Below, piece by piece: positions 53,301 through 62,626 of a DNA stretch of 64,000 nucleotides (position 1 is the stretch's first letter; each line of letters begins with the position of its first letter). The DNA lies in NCBI GenBank assembly GCA_903844815.1, contig CAIMVD010000399.1:52370-116369 (forward strand), written 5' to 3'. The notes under the pieces are model-generated. The model worked only from the letters and a program-made list of their open reading frames with translations. It was not told the origin of the DNA and did not search any database. Source of the stretch: an uncultured Bacteroidota bacterium. Its GTDB lineage: Bacteria > Bacteroidota > Bacteroidia > Bacteroidales > VadinHA17. The translations under genes were made by a program, and so were the position numbers.

Positions 53301-55201
53301 ATGGCATTTGCCTGTAAGGTTTTTAAATCCAGACCACTGCCGTTTAGACTTACTGATCCACGGAGTGCCCCCAGGCTTTGATTGCCGGTTAATCTGCCGG
53401 TCATTAGATTGTCAAATCTCGAATTGGCGGAATAACTTTTATTGTTAAGATCAAGATTACCAAGCAGATCAATGTTTCCCAGGTCACTTTTAATGGATAT
53501 ATTAAACTTGGTAAATTTGAGGGAATCAGATACTATTCCATTTATTGACAGATGATTATAATCGGGAAGTTTTTCATTCATTCCCAAAATCCCGGCCACA
53601 TCTTTCAACCAACCGGCATTAATTTCGGGTATCTCGAATTGCAGATCTCCGGTAATTTTTTCAGGTTGAAAGATGTTACCGGCTTTTCCTTTCAATTTAA
53701 TATCTAAAGTCTCGTCATTACCAACTGAAAATTCGGAGATAGTCAGAGATGAATCTTTCAGCCCGAAATTTGCGGCAAGATCAAAGGATCTCGATGACAG
53801 AGCCTTGAAAACCGCGTTATTAATAAGTTCTGGTTTGAAATATAACAAGTCGTTCAATGAGATTCCTGAGTTTTTGATGACCAAATCTGCCTTTTTAATC
53901 TTGAAAGGATCAGAAAACATTTTAAAAAATCCTTCGTCGGCTTTACAATCAATTGTGAGATGGCTGTTTCCTGTTTCAAGCGAAAAATCCAGATTCGTTG
54001 TTTTTGAATCGGCCGCCAGAGTTCCTTTAAATTTCTTCAATGAAAAACCATTTCCCAGGTCAAACTTCAGATCACCGATATCGGCATTCAGGACCTCATT
54101 GTTCACCTTAAGGTTCGAAGCCTCAGAAGACATATTAATTACACTAACCGGAACAGATGAACTATCAGCCGATTCGGGATATCCTGCCATTCTAAAAGAC
54201 AGGTCCCGAAGATTTACATTTTCACCGGTTATGTCCCAATCAAATTTGAATGGATTTTCAGTATTGACATTTTCAGCGGTTTCTGAATTTTTCTCCGATT
54301 GCAGAAGTACACTGGTTCCACTAATTGTAATATGATCGAAATCAATTACTTTTTTATTCAGATCCAGGATATTGGTTTGTATTTCAATTCCTCCGGCAAG
54401 CAGGTCAAGTTTTAATCTTTTTACCCGATCATCGAAAGCAAGGTTAATATTCCTGACAGAAAGATTATTTAATCCAATTTCCCAGGGTTTTTCATTATTC
54501 ACTTTTTCTTCATTCCCTCTTGTAATATTATAATTACCAATTGTAACTGACCCGGTTTCATCTTCTATTTCAAGTGATTTTACAATTAATGTCTTTTCTG
54601 CCAGCGACATTTTCTCAGTTTCAAGAACAATTCTTTTTACATCCTGATCGACATAGATCCCTGATATTGAATCTGTCATCCTGAAATTCAGTCCATTCAG
54701 TTCAATCTTTCCAATGGAGACCTCCCATGGTTTTTGAATGACGGCGGATTTTTCAGGTTCAGTCTTTATATTTGAGGTAAACGCCTCTTCAATATTTAAC
54801 CCTTTTATTGAATCGTCTCTGAAAAAAAACACCCGGGCATTTTCAATTTTCAGAGAGGGGAGGAGGACCTTATTTTTAAGCAGAGCGATTGGTTTAAAGG
54901 ATGATCTCACCTTTTCGGCATAGACTATTGTATCTTTTTCCTGCCCATATATTAATACACCTTCAACCAGGAGTGACCCGGGATTAACTCTTAAAACCGA
55001 ACTTATATGAACGGGCAGTCTGGCGGACGATAAAATCTGATTTACTTTTCTTGTTGCATAGCGATGTGATCCGGGAAGATTAAGGAAAAGGAAAACCAAA
55101 AGCAACAAGCCGATTATCGTGATAAGAAAAATCAGAAGCGCCCTTAAAATTCCTGCTGTCCTCATTGAACCGGATATAATTTTATCTTCTTCTTGCGCCA
55201 C
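50303..55201 (-). CDS. tamB: TamB-like translocation and assembly module protein (AsmA/DUF490 family)
   Basis: A 1632-residue protein. One N-terminal transmembrane helix (LRALLIFLITIIGLLLLVFLF, about 15-35) anchors it in the inner membrane. The long repetitive beta chain that follows (many INGLNF, LKNDSLTING-like strands) would form the lipid-binding groove across the periplasm. The C-terminal DUF490/TamB domain is clear (LALTAGTDIFFRQL region and LSPEEQMRQAITILLFKQI). In this family TamB bridges the membranes to its Omp85 partner, here TamL, encoded directly downstream. Size is within the Bacteroidota range. Confidence 0.92.
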   Translation of the reverse strand: MAQEEDKIISGSMRTAGILRALLIFLITIIGLLLLVFLFLNLPGSHRYATRKVNQILSSARLPVHISSVLRVNPGSLLVEGVLIYGQEKDTIVYAEKVRSSFKPIALLKNKVLLPSLKIENARVFFFRDDSIKGLNIEEAFTSNIKTEPEKSAVIQKPWEVSIGKIELNGLNFRMTDSISGIYVDQDVKRIVLETEKMSLAEKTLIVKSLEIEDETGSVTIGNYNITRGNEEKVNNEKPWEIGLNNLSVRNINLAFDDRVKRLKLDLLAGGIEIQTNILDLNKKVIDFDHITISGTSVLLQSEKNSETAENVNTENPFKFDWDITGENVNLRDLSFRMAGYPESADSSSVPVSVINMSSEASNLKVNNEVLNADIGDLKFDLGNGFSLKKFKGTLAADSKTTNLDFSLETGNSHLTIDCKADEGFFKMFSDPFKIKKADLVIKNSGISLNDLLYFKPELINNAVFKALSSRSFDLAANFGLKDSSLTISEFSVGNDETLDIKLKGKAGNIFQPEKITGDLQFEIPEINAGWLKDVAGILGMNEKLPDYNHLSINGIVSDSLKFTKFNISIKSDLGNIDLLGNLDLNNKSYSANSRFDNLMTGRLTGNQSLGALRGSVSLNGSGLDLKTLQANAILSVDSLFFNNYTYSGAFVEANLGNELIDISLKIDDPFIQTEINSSLSFKDSKLEATADGAFHADLQRLHLLKDSLTINGKLAVNFQKKKSNISTRLIVSDLLLSAPDYFSKLNQLDLFFEADSVKSDLKSNSDFFNLNLSLSKPVSEYGTVYAGFRNYFKSILNPDQEVSVSRNSFIPEINAKIQLKYDKFLGMAMSDTTLDFSGLNLTFVKGTSDNKIDLAIAGSEISYKASKIEFLNASLSDSGGVLNLSVEANRCMILSHPASKIKISSSLAGGKGLTRASLSGGQNELLYDIELGESVDNENIKIDIPSKMVVLNGVNWTMDTPGLLTFNIPRKTISPSLKMHTGNSFVKILTEDSGGSGSYKVELNNVSFNSIVSTNMIEGLPEGAISGSLEYNIKANQGIKIASAFQLADLKWHGLEYNIVSVNAYFDSNSSEDYIVGLTGRLDTAEVFLKGIKPLNGNRSLNAEFTSIPLSSFQPFAEKFLSDLKGYASGQFDLLSKDGINSITGDVIIKNGNLRINTLNSLYRIPDERIKFLDNKAIFNNFSVFDSLNHKLSVDGYIDYSNRNSILADLNVNSSNLQVMGRNEEKNASFYGNIFIDSRLSLKGPVTSPVLKGKIALTAGTDIFFRQLEDLALSESSKILKFESRNKPGEEKNKKPVPGKTGYNRTSIESIVSIDPSTRINIGLSNRIYKIDLAIQGGGELNYNMLSNGQVNLAGKYGVSEGSADLKMIGWPNKAFTISKGGYIYWSGNLDDPELKFEAVNKVKSSYVNPVDNKERYVDFDVNLKLSNRLSDMAVLFSISTPDQYLMSIINTLSPEEQMRQAITILLFKQIDLPGISTSSNYVTEQVNQMVATQLNQLTKTTIKGIDISFGIDSYVQATGSGGQETKTSLSYQVKRSLMNNRAQIELSGRINDVNKQPNSSDMSLNNFSFEYRLDSAATKFLKVYNEHSYEDVFEGEVIKTGVGFTYRKSYPTLGDIWRKNENSLKKPENK

Positions 55202-55321
55202 CGGTTAGCAAAATAGTTCCGGTCAGGAGAAACAAACACAGATTAAACGTGTGATTATAACTCATTTTGGGAAATCTTCTTTCAGTTTTCATGATTTGAG
55301 AATTCAATTGAAAGAGAAATT

Positions 55322-55957
55322 TCATTTCTGATTCAGTCCTTTGCTTTTCAGATGGTTTATCAGCATTGTTGAATAACCTTTATACCATTCAGTCAGGCTC
55401 GAAGGATTTTTTGCCTCAGACTGGATTGACCACAAAAGTTTGTCTGTGGCAACATCATAAAGGTTAGCTTCAATGTAAAATGTTTTATCAACTGAATAGT
55501 AGCCCGGAGTGTAAACCTGAGGATAGTAATGGTTATAGTATCCGTAATAGTTTCCGAAATAACTATAGTTCATAGGATAATATGCCGAACCGGGGTTATA
55601 GGTTTCAACTTTTTTGGAATCGAGTACAGCCAGTGAAAGAACTGCATCACATCCTGTTTTTTTAATGGCTTGTGTTAACTCTTCTCTGGTAAAATCCTTA
55701 ATTGCCGAGAATTTTGGAGGAAATATATCATTGCTTTTCACCACTTTAAAGCCCCTCGTTATCAGGGTTCGTGCCGTCTGCATCTCAACGTAAAAGTTAT
55801 TGTCAGGGTTTTGAGCCATGACAATAACGAATATCTTCGAGTAGGGTCCCATCGATTTGGCTCCGGGATCAGCCCAGGAACCTGTTATTTTCTGCGAAGG
55901 ACCGCAACCTGACATCACTATTGCCAGGAGTAATAAAGAAAAAAGCTTCATTTTCAT
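55322..55957 (-). CDS. Tyr-rich lipoprotein, DUF4136-like
   Basis: A 211-residue lipoprotein with lipobox IVMSGC and GPSQKITGSWADPGAKS. The core has SKIFVIVMAQNPDNNFYVEM, GCDAVLSLAVLDSKKVE and DVATDKLLWSIQSEA. Residues about 125-155 are Tyr-rich (SAYYPMNYSYFGNYYGYYNH). It looks like a distant relative of the lipoprotein at 47263-47877. It lies 120 bp upstream of tamB on the same strand. Confidence 0.75.
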   Translation of the reverse strand: MKMKLFSLLLLAIVMSGCGPSQKITGSWADPGAKSMGPYSKIFVIVMAQNPDNNFYVEMQTARTLITRGFKVVKSNDIFPPKFSAIKDFTREELTQAIKKTGCDAVLSLAVLDSKKVETYNPGSAYYPMNYSYFGNYYGYYNHYYPQVYTPGYYSVDKTFYIEANLYDVATDKLLWSIQSEAKNPSSLTEWYKGYSTMLINHLKSKGLNQK

Positions 55958-56158
55958 TATTTTGAGTTTAAGTTTATGTATATTACTTACATCCAGGCTA
56001 TTCTGGTTTGGTTTGGTTTTGGATTAAAGTTAACACAAGGATACAAAATAATCTCCTTATTTCATGTTTTTAGCATGTAGGATCTGATTCAATATGGCTT
56101 CCATTGTCAAATTGTGGTATCGGTTTTATTCTCTTTAAATCGGAGTCTTCTTTTTTCA

Positions 56159-56166
56159 TATATTTG
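56159..56166 (+). promoter_or_regulatory. -7 element that decides the start of the next gene
   Basis: TATATTTG is a perfect -7 match. It overlaps the GTG at 56166, so that codon cannot be the start; the ATG at 56202 is favoured. No -33 TTG is seen at 19-21 bp. Confidence 0.4.
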
Positions 56167-56201
56167 TGAGGAATTCTATTTCTAATTCAAAACATATTGA
56201 A

Positions 56202-57269
56202 ATGATCAGACGATATGCAAAAAGGATAGGAGCATTGGGCGTTATATTCTGCCTTGTTTCTTCCGGGCTATATTCCCAGATTGACAATGTCGACTTTCTC
56301 AAGGCTGGTGCTGCTGATGGAGCCGCTTTAACGTCAGCCTATATATTGCCCTGGGCAAATGCCTTCGGTGCTGGTATAAACGGCAACTGGTACAATACGG
56401 CAAAACCTCATAAACTGGGTGGTTTTGACATCTCAATAGGAGCGAGCGTTGGAATTGTTCCCTCCTCCGACAATTCATTTGATGTGTCAACGATTGGTTT
56501 AAAGACCTTTACAGGCACGGGTATTTCACCTACGATTTCAGGTGCAAAAGTTGAAGGACCTACTCTGACCGGGCCTACTGTAAGCGGTATACCTCCAATT
56601 ACATTTCAGGCGCCTCAAGGGGTAAACTGGGGATATATTCCGGTTCCGATTGTTCAGGCAGGAGTGGGGCTGCCATTAGGATCGGAAATAAAGTTCAGGT
56701 ATGTTCCAAAAATTCCTATCGGCGAAGGTGATGTATCGTTGTGGGGCGTTGGGCTGTTGCACAGCATTATGCAATATATCCCCGGAAATAAATTACTACC
56801 TCTTGATGTCTCTGTTTTCGGAGGATATACAAAATTGACCGGAAACGGGACTATTAATATGCAACCCGGCGATCCGCAATTCTATACTTCACAATATTCT
56901 TCCGGTTCATTTGATAATCAAAATGTTGAATTAGTCTTGCAGGCCTGGAATGTCTCTGCAATTGCCTCGGTTAACCTGCCTGTAATTTCATTTTATGGCG
57001 GTCTCGGTTATACGAAGACCAGCACAGTGATAAAAATTACAGGGAATTTCCCCATTCCGACAATTAATCCTGTATTATCAACTTCGGGCCCTGTTTATGA
57101 GGATGATGGTGTCCTGAATGATTTTCCTGAAATCAATATTAAGAACTATTCCGGTTTAAGATCAAATATCGGATTCAGGCTGAAATTTGCATTTTTCACT
57201 TTTCATGCAGATTATACGAGGGCACTTTATAATGTTGTGTCAACAGGATTAGGATTCACTTTCAGATAA
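56202..57269 (+). CDS. DUF6588-like outer-membrane family protein
   Basis: A 355-residue exported protein with a signal region (IGALGVIFCLVSSGLYSQ). The body resembles DUF6588 proteins: FLKAGAADGAALTSAYILPW, FGAGINGNWYNTAKPHK, FDISIGASVGIVP, and a C-terminal RSNIGFRLKFAFFTFHADY. It is probably an outer-membrane barrel, ending VVSTGLGFTFR. The function is unknown. A terminator follows. Confidence 0.8.
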   Translation: MIRRYAKRIGALGVIFCLVSSGLYSQIDNVDFLKAGAADGAALTSAYILPWANAFGAGINGNWYNTAKPHKLGGFDISIGASVGIVPSSDNSFDVSTIGLKTFTGTGISPTISGAKVEGPTLTGPTVSGIPPITFQAPQGVNWGYIPVPIVQAGVGLPLGSEIKFRYVPKIPIGEGDVSLWGVGLLHSIMQYIPGNKLLPLDVSVFGGYTKLTGNGTINMQPGDPQFYTSQYSSGSFDNQNVELVLQAWNVSAIASVNLPVISFYGGLGYTKTSTVIKITGNFPIPTINPVLSTSGPVYEDDGVLNDFPEINIKNYSGLRSNIGFRLKFAFFTFHADYTRALYNVVSTGLGFTFR

Positions 57270-57293
57270 CCTTAAAATGCAATATTTCAGAAA

Positions 57294-57325
57294 ACCCGGT
57301 GATCATATTACCGGGTTCTTTGTTA
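57294..57325 (+). terminator. Rho-independent terminator
   Basis: AACCCGGT pairs with ACCGGGTT around nine bases; CTTTGTT follows. It lies 25 bp after the stop codon at 57269. Confidence 0.7.
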
Positions 57326-57378
57326 TAAGAAAATAGTCTATATTTAATAAACATTTCAGACTGTAAACAGATAGTTAC

Positions 57379-59568
57379 ATGAGTACAGAAGCCCGTGAAA
57401 TTGAATCAGCTTACCGCGCCCTTCTCCAGGCAGCTAAAAATACCGTGGCGCCGGACGAGAAGATTAAGATTCGGAAAGCCGTCGATCTTGCCATTAGCGC
57501 CTGCAATAACAGAAAAATACTGACCGGAGAGCCGGAGATTCTTCATGTGCTTTCAGTTGCAAGGATCATTGCAGCCGAAATGGGCCTTGGAATCACATCA
57601 ATAGTCACAGCAGTTTTGCACGATTCCTATAATAATCTGAAGCTTTCCGACAAGGATTTGGAACAAACCTTTGGCATTAAGGTTGTGGAGATACTTAAGG
57701 GGTTTTCCAGAATTACCGGTGTTGATTCAATGCAGTCGTCATTTCAGGCTGAAAATTTCAGAAAACTTCTCCTTAGCCTTGCTGACGATGTTAGGGTAAT
57801 TCTTATCAAGCTGGTTGAACGTCTTGAATACATGAGAAACCTTCATCTGGCCCCGGAAAAGGAAAGAATGCCTCTGGCCTCCGAGACATATTTCCTGTAT
57901 GCTCCTCTGGCCCACAGGCTTGGCTACTACAACATAAAGTCGGAAATGGAGGACCTTTCCGTAAAATACCTTGAACCTGAACAATACAGTTTTGTCGAAA
58001 GCCGTCTGAAGCAGACAACTGCATCGAGGAATAAGCTTATTAAGGATTTTTCTGCCCCATTACAGGAAAAAATGGAGAAGGAAGGCTTTAAGTTCACCAT
58101 CAAAAGCCGCACAAAATCAATACATTCCATCATGCTTAAGATGAAAAAGCAGGGAGTGGAATTTGAGGAAGTATACGATCTTTTTGCGGTAAGAATATTA
58201 ATCGACAGCGAAAGCAATACGGAAAAGTCCGACTGCTGGAGGGCTTATTCAATTGTTACCGATCTGTATCAGCCAAATCCAAGCAGATTACGCGACTGGA
58301 TTTCGGTTCCAAAATCAAATGGTTATGAATCGCTACATACTACGGTTGTCGGACCAAGGGGTAAATGGGTTGAAGTTCAGATCCGTTCATTCAGGATGGA
58401 TGAAATAGCTGAGAAAGGGCTTGCTGCCCATTTTAAATACAAGGGGATAAAGGGTGAAGGAGGTCTGGATACCTGGTTATCAAAGATGAGGGAACTGCTT
58501 GAATCATCGGAAAAAGATGATAATGCTTTTATTTCACAGGTTAAATCCGGTTTATATGCCGATGAGGTTTTTATTTTCACTCCCAAGGGAGACCTGAGGC
58601 AGTTGCCCGCAGGAGCAACTGTACTCGATTTCGCATTTGACATCCACACCGATGTTGGAGCATCCTGTGTAGGCGGCAAGGTTAATGGCAAAAACGTCAC
58701 AATACGCCACGTACTGCAAAATGGCGATCATGTTTCGATAATACGTTCCAGGAATCAGAAACCAAAACAGGACTGGCTGTCGTTTGTGATAACTAACAAG
58801 GCTAAGTCAAAGATAAAGCAGGCGCTTAATGAGGAGAAGACTAAAGCGGCTGCAGACGGGAAGGAGATCCTGATGCGAAGGCTTAAGAACTGGAAGATTC
58901 CTTACGGCGATCTGGTTATTTCGAAGCTGCTAAGCCACTATAACTTCAAAAATGCACAGGATCTGTATTATTCCATTGCTGAAGAAAAGATTGAACTGCT
59001 TCAGATTAAGGATGTTTTGCTCAAGGAGGAATCGGAAGAAGTAACTTCTCATTTGCCGGTTGTTCCCGAGAAAGATATCAGGGATACAAAGGATGGTGTA
59101 GATTCGCAATATTCCGATTTTCTTGTTATTGAAGACAGGATTGAGGGACTCGATTATAAGCTGTCTCGCTGCTGCAACCCTGTCTTCGGTGACAATATCT
59201 TTGGTTTTGTGGCTATCTCGGAGGGAATAAAAATCCACAGGACACAATGCCCTAATGCCCATAATATGATGTCGCGCTATCCTTACAGGGTGGTTGCGGC
59301 CAAATGGACAAAATCGAAAAACACACCTTCATTTATCGGTTCAATAAAGATTACAGGTGTTGAAGATTTAGGTATGGTAAACAAAATAGCCGATGTTATC
59401 GCGGCACAAAAGATCGTAATCCGTAGTTTTAATTATTCCATGAGTGATGGAATGTTTGAAGGAACACTTAATATAATGGTTCCTAATCATAATGTTTTAT
59501 ACGGACTTATAAGAAATATTCAGGGCATAAAAGGAATACTGAAGGCAAACAGACTGGAGAGTAACTGA
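57379..59568 (+). CDS. RelA/SpoT-family (p)ppGpp synthetase with degenerate hydrolase site
   Basis: A 729-residue long RSH protein. Domains in order: HD hydrolase-like (40-190), synthetase (230-350), TGS (about 395-460), a CC/zinc-finger-like region (SRCCNPVFGDNIFGFVAIS) and a C-terminal ACT domain. The synthetase keeps KSIHSIMLKMKKQGV, DWISVPKSNGYESLHTTVVG and VEVQIRS. In the HD domain His56, His81 and Asp82 remain, but the catalytic E-D pair is Asn85-Asn86 and the LADRLHNMRT block reads LVERLEYMRNL (Asp to Glu). Hydrolysis is therefore probably lost, making it a synthetase-only enzyme. It converges on dnaE with a 4 bp gap. Confidence 0.9.
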   Translation: MSTEAREIESAYRALLQAAKNTVAPDEKIKIRKAVDLAISACNNRKILTGEPEILHVLSVARIIAAEMGLGITSIVTAVLHDSYNNLKLSDKDLEQTFGIKVVEILKGFSRITGVDSMQSSFQAENFRKLLLSLADDVRVILIKLVERLEYMRNLHLAPEKERMPLASETYFLYAPLAHRLGYYNIKSEMEDLSVKYLEPEQYSFVESRLKQTTASRNKLIKDFSAPLQEKMEKEGFKFTIKSRTKSIHSIMLKMKKQGVEFEEVYDLFAVRILIDSESNTEKSDCWRAYSIVTDLYQPNPSRLRDWISVPKSNGYESLHTTVVGPRGKWVEVQIRSFRMDEIAEKGLAAHFKYKGIKGEGGLDTWLSKMRELLESSEKDDNAFISQVKSGLYADEVFIFTPKGDLRQLPAGATVLDFAFDIHTDVGASCVGGKVNGKNVTIRHVLQNGDHVSIIRSRNQKPKQDWLSFVITNKAKSKIKQALNEEKTKAAADGKEILMRRLKNWKIPYGDLVISKLLSHYNFKNAQDLYYSIAEEKIELLQIKDVLLKEESEEVTSHLPVVPEKDIRDTKDGVDSQYSDFLVIEDRIEGLDYKLSRCCNPVFGDNIFGFVAISEGIKIHRTQCPNAHNMMSRYPYRVVAAKWTKSKNTPSFIGSIKITGVEDLGMVNKIADVIAAQKIVIRSFNYSMSDGMFEGTLNIMVPNHNVLYGLIRNIQGIKGILKANRLESN

Positions 59569-59572
59569 CATT

Positions 59573-62509
59573 TCAGTACCTCAGGTCGGGTTTGACCGGC
59601 AGTTTGGCCATCTTCTCAACTTCGAGCGACGGAAAACCAAACTCTTCAACTACTTTTCCAAGGATCAGGTATGTTCCGCTTCCCTTGAACGGCCAGTTTT
59701 TAAGCGATGCAGAGAAATGAACGGTATCGAAAAAATCTCCGTTATGGTCGATGAAGCTGCCGAAGTTCATCCAGTCGTTTTTTACGGTCTTGATGTATTT
59801 AATGGTCACCAGATGACCTACCATCCTTATTTTACTTCCGACATACTCAGTCAGCCTGCGGGCCGTTACCTCTCCGCGGAACGGTGTTTGAAGCATGTCG
59901 AACCAGCTCTTTGTGACAGGAAAGCCAAAAAGTTCTATTTCGTCATATATGTCGTCGGTTTCGTTCCGGGCAAGATCGGGCAGTGAGAACTCCTTCGGTG
60001 TGGGGGCGAACAGTTTCGGAGTTGATTCGTGGCAGTTTCTGTTTATCATCATGTGGGCTTCCCACAGAAGAACGGACTTCTTTTTGCCGGTAAACCTGAA
60101 TGCGCCGGCCCTGATAAGGAGAATAACCTGCTCAAGCCCAGGCGACACCCTTGCAATAAAATCGCCCAGGTCCCTGAAGTGGCCGCCATCGCGCCTGACC
60201 TCTTCAATGGAGCCTGCAAGCTTGTATTCGAGGCTCATAATATGAATGAATCCAATATAGATATCAGATCCATAAATAGTTGTCTTATGGTAGCTCATGT
60301 TTACGCATGGCAGCTGTATTGTGGCTCCCCATCTTCGGGCCTCATGAACATAGACCCAGGTACGGTAAAAGCCACCGAAATTATTTATTACAGCAACCAT
60401 GAATTCGAGAGGATAGTGTGCCTTAAGGTAGAGGCTCTGGAAGCTCTCCACCGCATACGATGCCGAATGGGCCTTTGAGAACGAATATCCAGCAAATGAT
60501 TCTATCTGCCGCCAGACCTCTTTCGTGATCTCCTCACTATATCCCTTTTCACGGCAGTTTGAGAAAAACTTATCGACTATCCTCTGCATCTCATGTTTTG
60601 AACGGAACTTTCCGCTCATTGCCCTGCGCAGGGTATCGGCATCTGCCAGGTCAAGCCCTGCGAAGTGATGGCAGACTTTCAGAACATCTTCCTGATAAAC
60701 CATAACGCCATAGGTCTCCTCAAGCTGCTCCTTCATGACGGGGTGGATGTATTCAAATTTATCAGGATTGTGAAACCTGTAGATATACTGCTTCATCATT
60801 CCCGAGCGGGCAACACCCGGCCTGATGATAGAACTTGCGGCCACCAGTGTCGTGTAATTGTCGCAGTGCAGTTTCCATAGCAGACCACGCATGGCGGGAC
60901 TTTCAATGTAAAAGCATCCTTTTGTATCGCCCGTTCTAAGAAACTCTCTTACCTTGCTGTCTTTCTTGAACTTCTGTATGGCATGAACATCCACATCGAT
61001 GGCACGGTTTCGCAGTATTATCTCGGCGCTCTCGCGGATGTGGCCTATTCCGCGCTGGCTCAGGATGTCGAGCTTCGCAAATCCGATATCTTCGGCTGTG
61101 TACATGTCCCACTGTGTTGTCGGGAAGCCTTTCGGGGGCATGTCGAGCGCCGTATAGCAGGTTATCGGCTCTTCCGAGATGAGGATCCCGCCGGCGTGTA
61201 TGCTTCTCATGTTTGGAAAGTCGGCTATCTTCAGTCCGGTGGAGAAGATGAGTTCGCTTATCTCATTCCTGTTGGTTGTTGCCGAGGGGTTATCGATAAG
61301 AGCGTCGATCTCCTCCTTTGGCAGCCCGTGAACCTTTCCAAGTTCCCTTACAATTGACTTTCCCCTGAAAGTGCTGATAGTGCCAAGCAGCGCCGTGTGG
61401 CCGTAACCATATCTTTTGAAGATATAGTCGATCACCTCATCGCGTTCCTTCCAGGAGTAATCGATATCGAAATCGGGGGGAGAACTCCGTTTGGGATTGA
61501 GGAACCTCTCAAAGTAAAGGTTTAGGTCAATGGGGTCAACATTAGTGATTTTCAGGCAATAAGCCACTATGGAATTTGCTCCGCTCCCCCTGCCCACATG
61601 GTAAAACCCCCGTGCCATGGAGTATCTTACTATGTCCCAGGTGATAAGGAAGTAAGCAGAGAAGCCCAGTTTGTCGATTATCTCAAGCTCATGGGCGATT
61701 CTTTTTTTAGCCTCGGCATTGTTTTTACCATACCTGTATATCATTCCGTCCCATGCCAGTTTTTCGAGGAGAAGCTTGTCGTCGTACCTGCTTGCGGAAT
61801 AGATCTTCTTGTTTTTAATTCCTTTGAGGTCGAAATCAAGATTGCAATCGTCCAGCAGTTTCAAGGTATTCGCGGTCAGCCATGGATGATCCTCTGCATT
61901 TCTTTTGTTCGCAGCAGCCGTTTTGAAGAATTCATCCCCGCCGGCACACTGCCATGGCTGCAAATGGCTGAGCAGAATATTATTGTCGACGGCCCTCAGG
62001 CTCCTGTGAACTGAAATATCATCCTCCGAGGCAAATGTTACCGGCTGAAGCAGGACCATCTTGTCCCTGCTTATTCCGGTATTCAGGGTCAGCAGCCTGT
62101 TTATCTCCCCGGTTCTTATTCCTATGCGCTCATTGTCGAGCAGTTTCCTGTCGGGTATTTTTTTCAGGGAATAAATTATATACGATTCGGAAAGGGGAGG
62201 TGCCGGAAACGGTATTGGTGTTTTGTTGAAATTGTGATACGACAATAATTCATTCAGTTCCCTCATGCCGCGATTATTGCGTGCTATACCGGTAAAAAGA
62301 AGTTCATTGTCCTTCCTGAATTCAATGCCCGCGACAGGTCTGATGTTGTTTTTTACGCATTCTCCCGCAAACTCGGGAACTGCCGTAGAGTTGTTTATGT
62401 CGGTGAGAACGATGGTTTGGGCACCTGCAGCAATGGCCTGCTGTACCAGTTGTTCAACCGACATGGTTCCGTAGCGGAGGCTGTAATATGTGTGGCAGTT
62501 CAGGTACAT
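59573..62509 (-). CDS. dnaE2: DNA polymerase III alpha-type subunit (DnaE2-like)
   Basis: A 978-residue C-family polymerase, shorter than replicative DnaE (about 1160-1250). The PHP domain is at the N-terminus (CHTYYSLRYGTMSVEQL). The palm catalytic Asps are in SPPDFDIDYSWKERD, and the third is in AKLDILSQRGIGHI. The fingers and HhH regions follow (VMVYQEDVLKVCHHFAGLD, GYSFSKAHSASYA), with a C-terminal OB-fold but no clear beta-clamp or tau-binding tail. The short form next to a Y-family polymerase indicates the error-prone DnaE2 class used in damage-induced mutagenesis. It follows dinB across a repeat-filled 100 bp spacer. Confidence 0.85.
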   Translation of the reverse strand: MYLNCHTYYSLRYGTMSVEQLVQQAIAAGAQTIVLTDINNSTAVPEFAGECVKNNIRPVAGIEFRKDNELLFTGIARNNRGMRELNELLSYHNFNKTPIPFPAPPLSESYIIYSLKKIPDRKLLDNERIGIRTGEINRLLTLNTGISRDKMVLLQPVTFASEDDISVHRSLRAVDNNILLSHLQPWQCAGGDEFFKTAAANKRNAEDHPWLTANTLKLLDDCNLDFDLKGIKNKKIYSASRYDDKLLLEKLAWDGMIYRYGKNNAEAKKRIAHELEIIDKLGFSAYFLITWDIVRYSMARGFYHVGRGSGANSIVAYCLKITNVDPIDLNLYFERFLNPKRSSPPDFDIDYSWKERDEVIDYIFKRYGYGHTALLGTISTFRGKSIVRELGKVHGLPKEEIDALIDNPSATTNRNEISELIFSTGLKIADFPNMRSIHAGGILISEEPITCYTALDMPPKGFPTTQWDMYTAEDIGFAKLDILSQRGIGHIRESAEIILRNRAIDVDVHAIQKFKKDSKVREFLRTGDTKGCFYIESPAMRGLLWKLHCDNYTTLVAASSIIRPGVARSGMMKQYIYRFHNPDKFEYIHPVMKEQLEETYGVMVYQEDVLKVCHHFAGLDLADADTLRRAMSGKFRSKHEMQRIVDKFFSNCREKGYSEEITKEVWRQIESFAGYSFSKAHSASYAVESFQSLYLKAHYPLEFMVAVINNFGGFYRTWVYVHEARRWGATIQLPCVNMSYHKTTIYGSDIYIGFIHIMSLEYKLAGSIEEVRRDGGHFRDLGDFIARVSPGLEQVILLIRAGAFRFTGKKKSVLLWEAHMMINRNCHESTPKLFAPTPKEFSLPDLARNETDDIYDEIELFGFPVTKSWFDMLQTPFRGEVTARRLTEYVGSKIRMVGHLVTIKYIKTVKNDWMNFGSFIDHNGDFFDTVHFSASLKNWPFKGSGTYLILGKVVEEFGFPSLEVEKMAKLPVKPDLRY

Positions 62510-62513
62510 TTTA

Positions 62514-62580
62514 AAAGTGTCTAGAGTGTCTAGAGTGTCTAGAGTGTCTAGAGTGTCTAGAGTGTCTAGAGTGTCTAAAG
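62514..62580. repeat. 9-bp tandem array (AGAGTGTCT x6 plus AAAGTGTCT)
   Basis: Seven perfect head-to-tail 9-bp units, between dnaE2 and dinB, starting 5 bp from the dnaE2 ATG. It occupies the leader of dnaE2. Confidence 0.95.
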
Positions 62581-62590
62581 TTGACTTTTA

Positions 62591-62626
62591 ACTCTAGACA
62601 CTCCAAACTCTAGACACTCCAAACTC
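62591..62626. repeat. Inverted companion repeat (16-bp unit ACTCTAGACACTCCAA x2)
   Basis: Two exact 16-bp units plus ACTC, in inverted orientation to the 9-bp array. With that array they can form a long hairpin in the dinB-dnaE2 transcript. The dinB stop codon (62610-62612) is inside the second copy. Confidence 0.9.
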
